A DNA stretch of 37,174 nt from Diplocarpon mali (lineage: Eukaryota; Ascomycota; Leotiomycetes; Helotiales; Drepanopezizaceae). The notes below the pieces were generated by a model. It had not been told where the DNA came from and made no database searches. It worked only from the letters and a program-made list of their open reading frames with translations. The DNA lies in the NCBI GenBank assembly GCA_024741835.1, contig JAENRP010000008.1:1-37174 (forward strand). The letters are read 5' to 3'. Below, in pieces: positions 1 to 11,869 of this stretch (position 1 is the stretch's first letter; every line of letters starts with the position of its first letter). The position numbers and the translations under genes were made by a program.

Positions 1-335
1 AAACAGTCTGCGATAAACAGCCTCGAATTCCCACGTCCCAGAGCGCCGAGGGAACGCGAGGCGACAGTACGGGTAGTCAACGCCGCACCCCTCGTCCAGT
101 GCAGCCGTTGTTAGAGGAGATGAGACGAAACGGCGACTCTTGTCTGGGTTCGACTCGACAGTGTGCCTCGATGCCGGAGACTCGCAGTCAGAAACAGGTA
201 CCTGTGCGAGGATTAGACTTTGCTTGCCTTTTTTTTTTATTTTTTTTCAATTTGATTGGCCGAATGTTGGAGCTGTGGTCATCGGCGATCCAACGGAGCT
301 GTGCAAATGGAAAGGCAGATACACCCAGACCCAGA

Positions 336-371
336 CCTGGTCCTGGTCCTGGTCCTGGACCTGGACCTGGG
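336..371. repeat. CCTGGT/CCTGGA hexanucleotide microsatellite
   Basis: About six units of a hexamer, CCTGGT changing to CCTGGA. It reads as Pro-Gly, Gln-Asp or Ser-Trp dipeptides depending on frame. The same hexamer on the opposite strand occurs at about 28622-28656. Confidence 0.85.
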
Positions 372-1677
372 CCGGTGTGAAAAGAAGTCGGGAGGACCGT
401 TGGCCTGGCATGCGGATCGTGGAGAGCAGAAAGAGCCGGAATCCTGCATGCGACGAACGGCGCACCAGTCTGTCTGGACCGACAGGTATGAGGGCCGGCT
501 TGCTCCCACGCGAATGCCCGAGTATTCCGGATATCGTAGGGCGATGTTGCGTGGGCACATATCACGATCTCTTTCTCAATCATGTCCAGCATCGCCCTCC
601 AACCCGCTCCAAGCCTGGGCTCTCCCGTGGTGTTTTACAAAGGATCGAAGCTACGAGCTCCTGTGTCATCTGGGAGGTATCTGCTTTCCCCGAATATCAT
701 GGCCGACGCGATCGGGTACCTACGCAGTAGGTCTCGAGAAGTCGACAGACTAGGTTGGAGGGATATTATTAGAAGGGGATTCTTGCCAGACCAGGAAGGC
801 GGAACTCATTTGTCTGGACGGGCATTTCAGAGAGAGAGACGTTTTTTTACTCTCGACCTGACGGCAGCTCCAAGTTGCAACCCAGGCCAGCGGCTAGGAG
901 AGCAAACGAGGTCAAGTAAACAAAGCCAGTTAGTTTTGCACCGAGTCCGGGTCGAGTCGCATGTACCGCCCTGTGTACAGGACGGCAGTTCCAGCGTCGC
1001 AGGGGAGTTTGGTTTCAAAGGCTCGGCAGGCAAAAGAGGCTTTGGCGACCCACCGCTTCCGCGATTCTTGCACGCCGCGAGGTCTGGTAGAAGATGTATA
1101 CCGTGAAGTCCACGAGTGCACAGCGGCCAAATCCAGCTCCCATCAGCCGATAAAGAGCTCCTCGAGCCTTGGAAACTCCAGAGCTCCTGCGCTGGTAACA
1201 TGACGCGGAGGTCTCTCAGGGAAGGGTGATACCCTGTCTTCTCAGTACCCAACCCTTCTTCCTGGCAGATCAGCCATGACAAGGAGCACCACTGGGGTTT
1301 TCCGAGCGCCGGAAGATAGGCCAAGCTCGTCTTTCATGTCATCGGCTTCTCCTCGGATTGGGAAGACTTCCCTACCTACCCTGGCCTAGGTGTGATTACT
1401 TGTATACAGAGGGACGAGCATCCAGGAAAACCCCTGCCGACAAGGCTACATGTATACAATCCTCTACCCGCGGACGGCTTCCGCTGGCCCACCCCACGCA
1501 GTCTATGGTAGATCGAATATCAGTCCCGCGCACAACTACCTCCACAGCAGGGAGGCCGCGCTCGAGTTGGGACGCCGAACGTCTGTGGCCGCAGCTTTGT
1601 CTCCGAGGAAGCTCGGCCTTTGGTGGTAATTTCACCTTGGAGCCCGACGCCGCATTTGCGCGCTGAAAGGAGCTAGC

Positions 1678-1812
1678 AGCCGATCTTGACGAGGCCGGGC
1701 ATTGATAATTGCCATAGCTATTAGCCGATCTTGACGAGACCGGGCCTGGATATTTGCCGCAGCTACCAGCCGATCATGACGAGACCGGGCCTGGATATTG
1801 GGCCACAGCTAC
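1678..1812. repeat. 45-bp tandem repeat, three units
   Basis: Three head-to-tail units start at 1678, 1723 and 1768, each opening with AGCCGATC and containing GACGAG, CCGGGC and an AGCTA-like end. Units 2 and 3 are closest. Unit 1 differs by scattered substitutions. The period is a multiple of three, but the frames contain stops, so coding is unlikely. Confidence 0.85.
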
Positions 1813-2119
1813 GCTCCGCAGCTCGGTGCCGGAGCATCGTGAGAACCGCCCGTCCGGAGACAGGCCGGCTGACTGTGGTGATCCTCTGCATCCTCCGAGA
1901 TCCTCGCCGTCCGTGGCGACACACCCGCGACCAGGCTGCACACTTGACATCGAGCCGCCAGGGTCGCCGGCGACGCGTCCCTGTCCAATTGTTCGCGAGT
2001 GCGGCCGTCAATTCCAGCGCGGGGACTCTCCACCTGTCCAGCCTTCCAATACCCAGCCCCCCCCCCGTGTCACCCTCGAGCGCTGTGTCTTACTGTGAGA
2101 ATAGACAAGGATTGGGCGT

Positions 2120-2189
2120 ATGTAATCGTGCCTTGTATATGACTCCTGCAGCTCATGTAATCGTACCTTGTATATGACTCCTGCAGCTC
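2120..2189. repeat. 35-bp direct tandem duplication
   Basis: Two adjacent copies, 2120-2154 and 2155-2189, differ at one position (GTGCC versus GTACC). Each contains TTGTATATGACTCC followed by a PstI-like CTGCAG. The near-identity suggests a recent duplication. Confidence 0.85.
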
Positions 2190-2320
2190 CATAGAACTCG
2201 GAATCTACACCTTGAGATTCTGTCACTTACGTACGTGAGGTCGGAGGATTCTCAAGCCTGACAGCTGTAGCCGCTCCATGCCTAGGCACCGATAGTATTC
2301 CTACTGACATGGACTCCTAA

Positions 2321-2393
2321 TTATGCTCCTAATTATACCCCTATTTATACCCCGATTTATACCCCTATTTATACCCCTATCTATCCCCATGCA
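2321..2393. repeat. 12-bp tandem repeat (ACCCCTATTTAT type)
   Basis: About five to six degenerate units of ACCCCTATTTAT, including AATTATGCTCCT and ACCCCGATTTAT variants. A C-run and a CT-rich stretch follow it. Confidence 0.75.
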
Positions 2394-2665
2394 TCCCTTC
2401 CCCCCCCCGCTCTCTCGAGTCGCCTCAAATGCCCGGCCGAGGTAAACAGTACGAGACCGGCTTCACCCTCGCCTAGAGGCAATGAGGAGAGTCTCTCGCT
2501 CCGTACTTAGTATCTTGCCTCCCCTCTCCCTCGACCGGCCTAACCGCTTACGCCATCCTCCCACGTGTGACCCCAGAGTCCCGAAAGTCAGTCCAGCAGA
2601 TCATACAAACTGGACTCGACAGAGTTCACCTCACCTAAGCGAACTCACCTCACATCCTCCGTCGT

Positions 2666-2689
2666 GGGCTGGGGGTGGGGGTGTGGGGG
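2666..2689 (+). other. G-quadruplex motif
   Basis: Four G runs on the + strand (2666-2668, 2671-2675, 2677-2681, 2685-2689) are separated by loops of 2, 1 and 3 bases, fitting the G3+N1-7 quadruplex rule. No gene is recognised next to it, so a role is unknown. Confidence 0.6.
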
Positions 2690-2984
2690 TGACGAGGTCC
2701 GCATAAAGTGTATTTATTGAACCCATGCAAGCCCACCCTCAGCCCGTCGTGGATTGCTCCCTCCGTGGGCCTTCATCACGCATGCGACGGCAATGTTACT
2801 GCTCGGGAAACCCCCGTCCCCCGAACAAGTGAATGGGGGAGTTGACTGGCCATGGACCCAATGCTCCTCATGCCTGCCCAGCTCTCCACCCAGACGGGGA
2901 GAGGGGAGACGTCTGTGGCTCGATCGGAGTCCCGCGCTTGGGAACTGAGATCTCGGAAGCGCAGACCGCGCTCCTTCGGCTGGT

Positions 2985-3045
2985 TCTCTCCTCTCCTCTC
3001 CTCTCCTCGATTCTATCCTCCTCTCCTCTCCTCGATTCTATCCAG
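2985..3045. repeat. CTCCT-rich pyrimidine repeat with duplicated segment
   Basis: Runs of CTCCT are followed twice by CGATTCTATCC. This is a slippage-type low-complexity tract. Confidence 0.7.
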
Positions 3046-4795
3046 CCAAGCCCTGCGGATCGTGCAGCAGATTCCTCCGCGCGGCGGCGAGGATCAGGCT
3101 CTCGTCCAATTTGGGGAAAATCCCCGGCAAACGTGCCCGGATGTGAAGACGGACATCCGGATGGGGAAAATGGAAATGAGAAGACACGGCGAAGAAATCC
3201 ACATCGTTGCAGGTCACAAAACTAAGAGGGGGGGGGAAGCAAAAGGTAGACGGAGCAGAGACAGAGCACGTGGCGTGGAACTATTGACACAGTCCTGAGG
3301 CCCTCCTTATTTTATCCCCGAATAAACTTCGACGTGGAGTCTCATCCCACAGGCAGAACGGCTCTGCGCCTCGACGAGGAAGTCTGCTCCGACGAGCACC
3401 GTTCGAGCTGCAGACGTCGCTCCGCAGGGGGCTCTGGTACGAGGCTGCAAAAGGCGGGTTCCTGGACGAGACAAAACCACCGACTTGGTGTACAAGAGGG
3501 TCGCAGAGATCTCGAGCTCAGTCCCCGAGGCCGATTCGTTCCCACGCAAGTGCACGCCGACACGCCGGGTATGGAAGCGTGCTCCTTCATTGCGTGCCAA
3601 AACAAACACCATATTGGCGTGTGCGTAGGGGCGCGGGCTGAGCGGGCTTACAAAGGTTAAAGATACTTTCATATGGTGATTGTTTTTGGCTGGCGACGTC
3701 GTAGCTCAAGTCCATCCAGGTCTGCGCTCTCCCGCGTCTCGAGATCGCTCGCACGCTCGTCACACGGACCAGTATGCGCTCAGGATGACCGAACGCCCGC
3801 ACCAGCGGAAAAGGGCAGCATTCTGATGCCGCTGTGCTCTTCATCGGCGCGGACGGTCAACACTCCTCGTTGGAAGGGGAACATATCACGCCTCCCGCGA
3901 GAGAAGCCGGTATGACTGTCTCGGTGACGGCGATCCCTACACGCTGCCGGCGTCTGAACACCAGCCAGCACACCTGGAACATACTTCGTCGCCGGCCCAA
4001 CAAGCATGACTGGAAAAAGCATACCCGTATAACCTCTGCAAACCCTCCCAAGAACCGCACCCTTGCACAGGCGGAGGTGGGGGGGTTTTATTTCTTTTTT
4101 TCTTCTTCTTTTTTTCTCTAACCTCATTTTTTTTCTTTCTTTTTCCTTTTCTTCCCTTTTTCTTCGGCTAGCGAGGTGTCGACCGCAGCCGGCGACAGCG
4201 ACGTCTCTCGTCCGGCACGAGCGCGGTTTGCGAGGGGCAACGGCGATATAAATAAGCATCAAACACGTCCTCGACGCGAGAATGGTTTGGGAGGTCCTGC
4301 TGCAGCTGCAGTATAGACGCACGCCCCTGGGTCTGGGTTGCGGCCGGATTCGGGCACGAGGGGAACTCTCTTCTCACCACCACTTTATCGGCAGCCCCCG
4401 CTGGTCCAGCAACTTCTCGTCCACGCCCTCTGTAGGGGCTTGCGCACGACAACACCGTGAGGTCGCAGGTTGTCCGCGTCCAGTCGCCCACCTCGGACCA
4501 GTATCCCAGGTCGGATCCCAATCCATCCCCATCCCCATCCCTCCACCGTCACACCAGCTGGCGGGCCACACAGCTCGAGGAGCAGTGCAGGTCTCGGCGC
4601 CTCGCCTCCATCCCAGCTCGAGCCACGTGGCTGCCCCGACCTCCGTTCGGCACCGCGCGGTTTTCCACTCTCGAGTCCGCTGGATCAGAGACCAGGGCCG
4701 AGATCGACGGGAGAGGCATGCACCGTTGCAAACACAGGACTCGAAGAGGATATCAGACGCCTCGAACCCATGCACAGGATGGATCCAACCTCCAG

Positions 4796-4796
4796 G

Positions 4797-4834
<38 letters not shown>

Positions 4835-4866
4835 CTCCCTCTCCTCTCTCTCCTCTCCCCCCCGAC
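4796..4866. repeat. CT-rich polypyrimidine microsatellite
   Basis: About 70 bases of almost pure (CT)n with CTCC interruptions, ending in a run of C. Frames across it translate as Leu-Ser repeats, which explains the apparent long open frame there. Confidence 0.9.
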
Positions 4867-5023
4867 AGATCCCGCCATGGACACTTACCCCACTAGCTCT
4901 CGGGCTTCGAGCACTTGGACCGGAAATCGATCCTCTAGATCACGTGCAGGACCGGAGCACAGCTGGTCGGCCTTGTCCATCCACCGTACTCGAGATGTAC
5001 AGTCATCGGGAGCACATCCCAAG

Positions 5024-5074
5024 CCGGCAAGGCAAGGCAAGGCNAAAAAAAAAAAAAAAAAAAAAAAAACCCCC
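5024..5074. other. ambiguous base beside 25-A homopolymer
   Basis: Four GGCAA-type pentamers are followed by an N at 5044, then 25 A (5045-5069) and five C. The N and the homopolymer point to an unresolved sequencing or assembly position. Frames crossing it should not be trusted. Confidence 0.85.
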
Positions 5075-5934
5075 TCGCCCGGGCGGAGACGGTTATTCCC
5101 AGTGGGCCGCAAGCCCGAGCCCTCAAACACGTACCGATGCGAGGAACCGGTGCGAGGCACCGGTCTCGTGCGCGTCACGTCTCACCCACAGCTCACACTC
5201 GGCTCCCATGCATCATTTGCCCGAGAACCTTGTACGTGCACGGTTACTACGAGGGATCCGGCTCCACCTGTCGGTCCGTGGCCCGACGAGCATAGACAGG
5301 ATAGATCCGGGAGTCGTTGGAGAACGAGGAAGAACAAGAATCAGTGCACAGGCACAAGCAGAAGCACAGGGTAAAGGGCATCCATCTGCACGTTTTTCCA
5401 GCAGAGGCTTGGATTCCAATTCCCTCTATCCGGCCCCCCTCGCTCCTTGTGCAGAACCCGCCTGGCTATTGTATCGACTAATCCGTTCCTCCCGTCCAAA
5501 ATGAAAACGCACACAACTCCTGTTTTCATGCCTGCTGTCGATAGTACGCTCGTGAGTCATCCATTGTGTTAGGGCTGAAGCCTATCATCCGTTCCCATCG
5601 TGAAGAAAGAAAAAAAAAAAACAAAAAAAAAACCCCCAAGAACAAATAAAAGCTCTCCGAAACCAGGCCAGGCGAGGAAAGGGGAAAAGAAGAAGAAACG
5701 AATCTTGATATCTTATCGATCGACCTATGCGCTGAGGAAATGGCAAAGCAGTCCGCTCCATATGCAAATCGAGCAACACACGCTGGCGGAGAGTCTGCGA
5801 GCTAGCTGCCCTCCCACGTATTAACTCCCATTTACCACCCGGGACCGTACTGTGGCCTCGAAAAGTACGCAGGCAGCATGTCCAAGGAATACTGGGCGAA
5901 AGTGAAAACCAGAATAGAATCAATGACGATGTGA

Positions 5935-8483
5935 TCATGCAAGGTAGCCCAACTCGTCGTCTTCCAGACGCTCCAGATACTCCTTCTCCAGCAAGATGTC
6001 GATGCACTTCTTGATATCAGGAATCTTGGGAATGAAGCGGGAGCGGATTTGGTTGATGCACTCGCTGACCAGCTGAGTGTGCTTCATCTTTTTTCGAGCT
6101 TTCATGATGCGCACAATAGCAGACTGTTGCGTGTTCGTCAGAGTTGGATGCTACTCAGTCAAGGGTCACGCTGGCTTACCTGCATGAGTAATTTCCTGTC
6201 CTCCTCAATGGTCTTGTGTGTCTCGTCAACTTCCTGCTTCTGTTCCGACTTGACTGCAATATTCAAGTTGATACGAATCTTCTTGTTCTTGAAATCGTAG
6301 TTGAGAGCGAAGGTCTTTCCTGGACCTGGCTTGTCTCCCTCGGGTGACATGATCAAAACCTTGGCCTTCAAGAAAATACCTAGCGAAGGGTCGAGGACCT
6401 CGGTTTGGAGCTGAGTGGCATTGACTATGTCCTCATAGCTGTTCTTATCGCTCTCGTTAAAGAGGAGCAGAATTGCCATTTGATACGTAGAGACTTGAAA
6501 AGTAAAAGGCGTCTTCATGTTCCTAGGGTAGTTGACCTTGACCTCTCCCTTGCACAGCTGCCAGAGCCAGGTGAGCTTTCTACCGCTGTGCTTCTGGTTG
6601 TAGAAGGCCTGGAAGCGCTCGTAGGCCTTGGAGATCTCTGCCGGGGGTGTGAACTCGGTTTGCGGAGGGTTCAGAGGCCAGAAACCTGTGCCCAGGATGG
6701 AGTATGTAGCATCGACATGTTTGGATTCCCCTGGCTCCGTCAATTTGCTCTCAAATTCCTTGAATCCGCTATTCAGGTCCTTGGAGATTTGAATGTCCTG
6801 GAACATACGTTGCAGCTTGTTCGTGTACTCGTACCCACACGCCTCCTTCAACTTGCTGATCATACTCGTCTCCGCATCGTCAGATGACGAGCTTGTATGT
6901 ACCAACCGGCGGGCTAACATCCGGGAGTAGAACTTCTGGAAAACATCCTTGTCCTCGATGTACTTGAAGACGGTCATGATCTGGGTCAGAGAGTTTTCAA
7001 GGTCGCTTTCCTCAGATCCACTCGCACTCTTCTTCAACAAAGCATCGGTATACTTTGCAAGCAACTCCGGAGACTTGTTCGACCCCGATTTGCAGACCTG
7101 GTTGCGATTAACAAACTCTCTGCACGCGTTATCCAGAGATCGAGTGAACTCGGGCTCTTCTTTGAACGCCTCCTTGACAAGCCCTTGATATTGGGTATGA
7201 ATTTCGAGAAGGGCATCAACATAGGCCTTTGGCTCAATCTTGTCAGCATCTGCTGCGACTTTCGCGACAGCCGCCAACCCAGCCTTGCGAACGTGAGCCT
7301 CAAATCTGGATCGTAGAGGCTCAAGACCGTCTGGAATCCGAGCAAGCAAGTTGTACATGCGTGCCATGTCGTCATACCGATCGTTATCCAGCAGAACCTG
7401 GAATTCATCCCGCAAGATGGCAGAGTGGTCGGCGATCAGGGCAGTATTGCATGTCTTCTTCAAAGGAAGGATAATATCTGGGTGCAAGTACATGTTGACC
7501 CGCTCCTCCTCTTCATCCAAGCGAGTTTCGGCTTTCTTCATGTATTCCACAATAGTATTCGCTGCCACGAACTCCTTTGATTCTGCTTGATAGAAGAGCC
7601 TAGTGGCTTCTAGGAATGGCTTCTCGAAGTTGAATCTGTAGACGTCGAGGGTAGACTTAGTGGGGTCGGCTTCATCAAGTCCGAGGGAGACGAAAGAGTC
7701 CACGATGCTCTTGATTTGATTGTGCTCAATAGTTTCGCCATTTCGCTGTCTCTCAACCATCTTCAGAACAGCCTCCATAACCTGCTCATGGACCGCGTTG
7801 AACAAAGTCAACCGCCATTGAACCAGATGCAGCGTGTAGACATCGTATATGTTCTTCTTTCCCTCATCCATCTCGCGCTTCACCCAATGCCTATTAAGGT
7901 ATTTGAAAAGGTGATTAATATATTTCGCGGCCACCGTGTATCGGTCCCATTCTCGAATGTAGAAGGTAAGGAGAGCTTCGTCCGAATGGGTCCTTGACTC
8001 ATCGACTAAGTTCTCCAGGTATCCGGTGAGATAGACGATCAGGTTATTATACAAATCTTCTCCAAGAAGATGGGCTACGTTTTGTCAGCACAGGTCATAC
8101 AAGAACCATTCCAAGCAGCAGGGATTGATCAGACTTGCCTCCACGGTGCGCGCCTCCAATAACACCTTGGCTCGAATTGCTAACTGCCTTTTGAGATGTG
8201 CAGAAGTTATGGACGGCGCTGAAACGGTGTTAGCACCTGGATCTGCTCGCAGACCCCTAGACAACTAACGTATAGACTCCCATGTACGTTTGCATATCCA
8301 TACCATCTTGCAGATTGCTCATGATCTTTGAGACGCCGGCCTCGAGGTATCTCCATCTGCGAGGAGTTAGCCTGCCATTTCCAATCTCTAGGCACCAGGA
8401 ACATCTTACGTTGCTCCCAAGTCCTCTCTATTCGGGACTGGCGGCATAGTGGACGCAGCAGCGGTTCTAGTTGCAACCGACAT
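5935..8483 (-). CDS. culA: cullin-1 (SCF ubiquitin ligase scaffold)
   Basis: Five exons on the minus strand: 8483-8410, 8356-8270, 8218-8139, 8074-6180 and 6123-5935. They join in frame to a 774-residue protein, the usual length for fungal CulA/Cdc53. The N-terminal part carries the Skp1/F-box-side helices (for example RHWVKRE and the YTLHLVQWR helix). [13 protein letters not shown] near residues 452-464 is a cullin homology signature. The last exon encodes the winged-helix tail with IVRIMK, whose Lys (about 720) is the neddylation site, and ends in LGYLA. As in the family, it should hold Skp1/F-box proteins at one end and the RING protein Rbx1 at the other, in nucleus and cytoplasm. The start is chosen because the first exon (PPVPNREDL) matches the fungal N-terminus. 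Intron 3 has a GC donor. No operon-like partner is present. Identification is near certain; exon 1 is the least conserved part. Confidence 0.95.
8075..8138 (-). other. GC-AG intron of culA
   Basis: The donor reads AG followed by GCAAGT at 8138, with a CTGAC branch-like site and acceptor GTAG ending at 8075. Removing exactly these 64 bases joins HRG to AHLLGE, the conserved cullin sequence. No GT donor within a few bases gives the same protein. GCAAGT is the known consensus of the rare GC-AG class. Confidence 0.85.
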
Positions 8484-10447
8484 CTTGTGGTTGGAATTGT
8501 TGCCTTACGCTGAGACGAAGAAGGGTACGAGAATGTCCAAGTCGGGTCCGCTTGGCGTGATGTGGGGTGGTGGAGGGGCGAGAAGGCTCGTTATCTCAGC
8601 AGCAAGATATGAAGATAGATAGCTTCTTCGTCCTCTTTTTCACGGCGAGTGACACGTAGTCACGTCTTTTGAAAGTGAACAAGATGTCGTGCGCCTCCAA
8701 GGCTGCGCTCTCAAGGCTGACGAATATCCCGGCAGGCAGGCAGGCGTCACAGATCGAGGCTTGAGGGATTAAGAGAATGCGATGCTAAGGGTCTGCTGAG
8801 TATACCCGCGCAGAAGAAGAAATATGGGAGGTGCCTGGTGCAGGAAGTTGTCCTTCAAAACGATTAGGGAAGAAGGGGGTTCGGCGCTACGTTTTGTGAA
8901 GGCGCAGATGGTCAATTGTTGAAAGCGGTAGCTAGGACCTAAAAGGCGCTAAGCTCCAATAGCCGGTCCACCCCTCTCTTTTGAAGCAACAGAGAGCGGC
9001 AACTCTACTGCTCTTCACTGACAAGGCGGTAACAAGAGAGCACCTGGAAGTTCATCGATGGTTTATTTCGAACCATCTTAGAAGCCCTGGAATAGTCGTA
9101 CAGTTTACCAAACATGGGTGGACTAGAATCTGGAATGAATACTCAATTAGAGCCAGTGAAAGCGTGTGGCAAGCAACATGTAAACTTTCTAGCTGTCTCA
9201 AGCGTCCTGAGCCTTGTCGCGAAAGCGTCCGCAATACAGCGTTGTATGATCAGCCACGCTGTTCAACCATACTCTGTCTAGGATTTCTTTGTTTCATCTC
9301 TTCTTGGAGGTCATGCCGGGGCAAAAATTTTGTGATGCATGTAATATTTTTGCCAAGGTTTCTATGTTTGAAAAGAGCGATGGAAGCTGCCTGAGCTCTT
9401 GAAGCCGTTGCTCAGGTGTGTGAGCTGGCTGTATAAGCCTTTTGCTCCAGCTTTTTCCTTTCCACAGATATAAATCAACTCTGGAATGGCACGTTGAACC
9501 CCGCACATTTGAACTCTACCTTGGATGTTGGTTCATCCCTTAATGAGGGCGCCGGCGCTCCTCCCCGTCTTCCTAACGGCTGTACTCACCGGCTCAGCAT
9601 GGAATGTCTCGCCCTCAGATCACTCAGCTATCTTTCTGTCTCAAGGAACATTGCCCCCCGCCACCTGATCCCCAATACCTCCATCCAGAACAAAGCCCTA
9701 CTAGTAAGCCGCTCCTGCTTCCCTGTTGCAGCCTCGGCGGCGGACATCAAAGCTCACCTGAGAGCAGTGGGAGCCGTCGATCTACAATAGCGGTATGCGA
9801 TGTATGATGTAGCGCATTTCCAGAGTTCGATGCACTGAATACTATGAATTCTTTGCGTACGTGCAAAGCCATGTGACACAGTTCCTTTTTACATACCATC
9901 CATGAACAAGCCTCACTATTCTCCACGCTTAATACACGAAACCGATCCGGCGAAGTTTGGAATAGATGTCGAGAAAGTCGACGTGGTGACCATCCACGCT
10001 AGCGTGGGATACCGTCTACCTGATGATTTTCGGAGTGACTTCAAAGTTTTTGGACGTTATCTTGAAGGGACCTGCTCTAACAGTACGTGGCGATTTGGAT
10101 GATTCTCAAACCGAGCGTAGAATATCTGGTATCGGAATCTTGAGGTTCACACACTGACTTGTCAGCAAGTGTGTGGTGAGGAGACTGGGGAACAGCGTAA
10201 AATTGGCAGGATCGCAGACTGGCTGGAAAAGGATTCTATTTATGGAGAGACGATTGCTTGGAATAAGATTTATTGCTATATGATTCAGAACTGAAATTAG
10301 TTGGATGATAATGAATGCACTTGGCAGAAAGACCTCAAGGCTAAATTTGTATGGCGAACTTAGTATCTACATGTGAGGTTGTTAGCCATTTTTCCAAAAG
10401 TGCCAGAGAACGCCATATTTTTCCCTATTGCCAACGGAGAGACAAAT
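8484..10447. other. intergenic region upstream of culA
   Basis: This lies between the 5' end of culA (minus strand, start 8483) and the 3' end of the SRF1-like gene. It should contain the culA promoter in its left part. A near-palindrome, GTGAC-ACGTA-GTCAC, sits at 8649-8663, about 165 bp upstream of the culA start codon. A 66-codon frame at 9902-10102 (+) has a GTACGT donor-like site but no recognised relatives or clear continuation, so I do not call it a gene. Nothing else stands out. Confidence 0.6.
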
Positions 10448-11869
10448 TCAGTCCCCGTCTTCCCTACCTCCGACCCGCTCAACAAGTCTAAGAAAAAGTT
10501 AATTTCATTTCCAAAGCCTTGGAGATAGGGCAATGACGTACCTGAATATGCTCACGGAGAAAGTCAGGCTCCATGCGATTAAGGCTATCATTAATATTGC
10601 ACAAAGCGACTTGACCCGGCCACAGACAACGCTATTCTTGTCCGAGTCAGGCCCAGGCATGCATGCGCCATTCGAGTCTATCAGAGCCCCAAAAGCCAAC
10701 GCTAAATTCGCAGATTCAAAAATAATGAAGAAGAGATCCAGTAAGACAAGCCGAATTTTTGCCTTTGGAGATCGAAGGCCCAGAGGTTTTCCCGTATACT
10801 CATCCCAGGTAATATATAGAATGTAGGGGATGGCAACAACATCAACCACGATTGCCATCGTGGTGGAAGCGCTCTGGTCGTATATGTATTTATTTGAAAG
10901 GTCATGAACGGAGGCCGATATGGATAGCGCAACCATAGACGTTATGAGTACTGTGATGCGGAATATCAGAGGTACCATGGGGTGAAAGAGAATTTTATGC
11001 TTTGAAGTGTCAGTGCCATAGTAGTCCCGGCCATTGAAGAAACACACCTGTACCCGGCTGAGCATTGTCTTTCTTTTCTTCTTGCTATATAAAAGCGCGG
11101 AGAATTTTTCGGAGCCATCACCATTCTCGGCATCACCCCGCCACGGTTTGTCGTACCCAGGGGTTTGCTGCTGGAGAAATTCGGGAGTAACAATCGTGCG
11201 ATTTTCATTTTGTGCTGGGGCATACATAGAAGATTTAATAAACGGCACCCATGAAGAGCTGGCGGGGAAGTCGCCGTCCTGCATTATGACAGGCTCGGAG
11301 TCTCTGAGATGATCCCATTTCCGGCCCTTGACGGGCCCTTTATGGCCGCCGAAAAATCCAGTCTCCTTCTGGATTATCCTCTCGTCGATCAGGTCAACAA
11401 ATCCATCCTTGGATTCCCTCCGCATCGGATTCGTCGGACTGTGGTGGTGCTGGGCAGAATGCGCCCTGGGCAAGGAGGACAGCATTCGGTCTGTAGCCTT
11501 GTTTATGGGAACATCGTCTTCATCCTCGTACGAAGCCACCCATGCTGCAACATTTTAGTCTCTTCTCCTCTACGAGAGCAGTGATCCCTTACGTGGGAGA
11601 GATTTGACTGCTCGTTGGGCAGCAACAGGTTCCAACCGGGTGCTCCCTGATGCCTGTGTATTCCTCGAAGAAGACGTGTGTGCAGATGGCAGATTCCGAG
11701 AGCTCCGTTGCTTTCCCATCGCAGCCGAGGACGCATTGGAGGAGTCAGAGACCTTCCTCATGGGGGCCTGGAGGAGAGAGCCATATTGTAGGAGGTGATG
11801 CGAGTCGAGTTGCGCTTGATGGGCTTGGAGTGTCTGGGATGCATTGTCGGCGGCGGCAGAGGTCGCCAT
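10448..11869 (-). CDS. SRF1: SRF1-type regulator of phospholipase D
   Basis: Three exons on the minus strand (11869-11593, 11544-10542, 10487-10448) give 439 residues. The joins yield SLPPWVASYEDEDD and SIFRLVERVGG. Stopping without the last intron would instead give a non-conserved tail (YVIALSPRLWK). Residues 1 to about 280 are polar and Ser-rich, probably cytosolic. Four hydrophobic segments follow at about 282-304, 319-339, 355-380 and 405-428. TWDEYTGKPLGLRSP lies between the second and third and is a hallmark of the fungal family. Yeast Srf1 binds and activates phospholipase D Spo14; the same role is inferred here by homology. The gene is divergent from the mitochondrial gene at 12464, with 594 bp between start codons. 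Family assignment is from memory of its conserved core; the partner is not shown in this window. Confidence 0.85.

Larger units (their letters stand above)
1..5934. other. gene-poor GC-rich region, no gene recognised
   Basis: I find no protein family, splice pattern or RNA gene here. Many open frames exist on both strands, the longest about 340 codons near 4470-5504. They overlap each other, run through CT repeats, a poly-A run and an ambiguous base, and translate to low-complexity Ser/Pro/Arg/Lys-rich peptides, as expected by chance in GC-rich DNA. The stretch holds several tandem repeats, listed separately, and A/T-rich homopolymer tracts near 230-250, 4090-4160 and 5600-5640. It could contain an untranslated leader, a long non-coding RNA or upstream regulatory DNA for a gene outside the window; none of this is visible directly. 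Confidence 0.55.

Noticed and set aside
3983..4006. 24-bp similarity (20 matches, all differences transitions) to 26093-26116 in inverted orientation around GGGCCGGC
   Set aside because: The match does not extend on either side, so it may be chance; too little to call a repeat.
4470..5504. 344-codon plus-strand frame
   Set aside because: It crosses the CT microsatellite, the N and the poly-A run, so it is an artefact of low-complexity sequence.
9902..10102. 66-codon frame followed by a GTACGT donor
   Set aside because: The downstream acceptor CAG leads to a stop within a few codons and I recognise no family.
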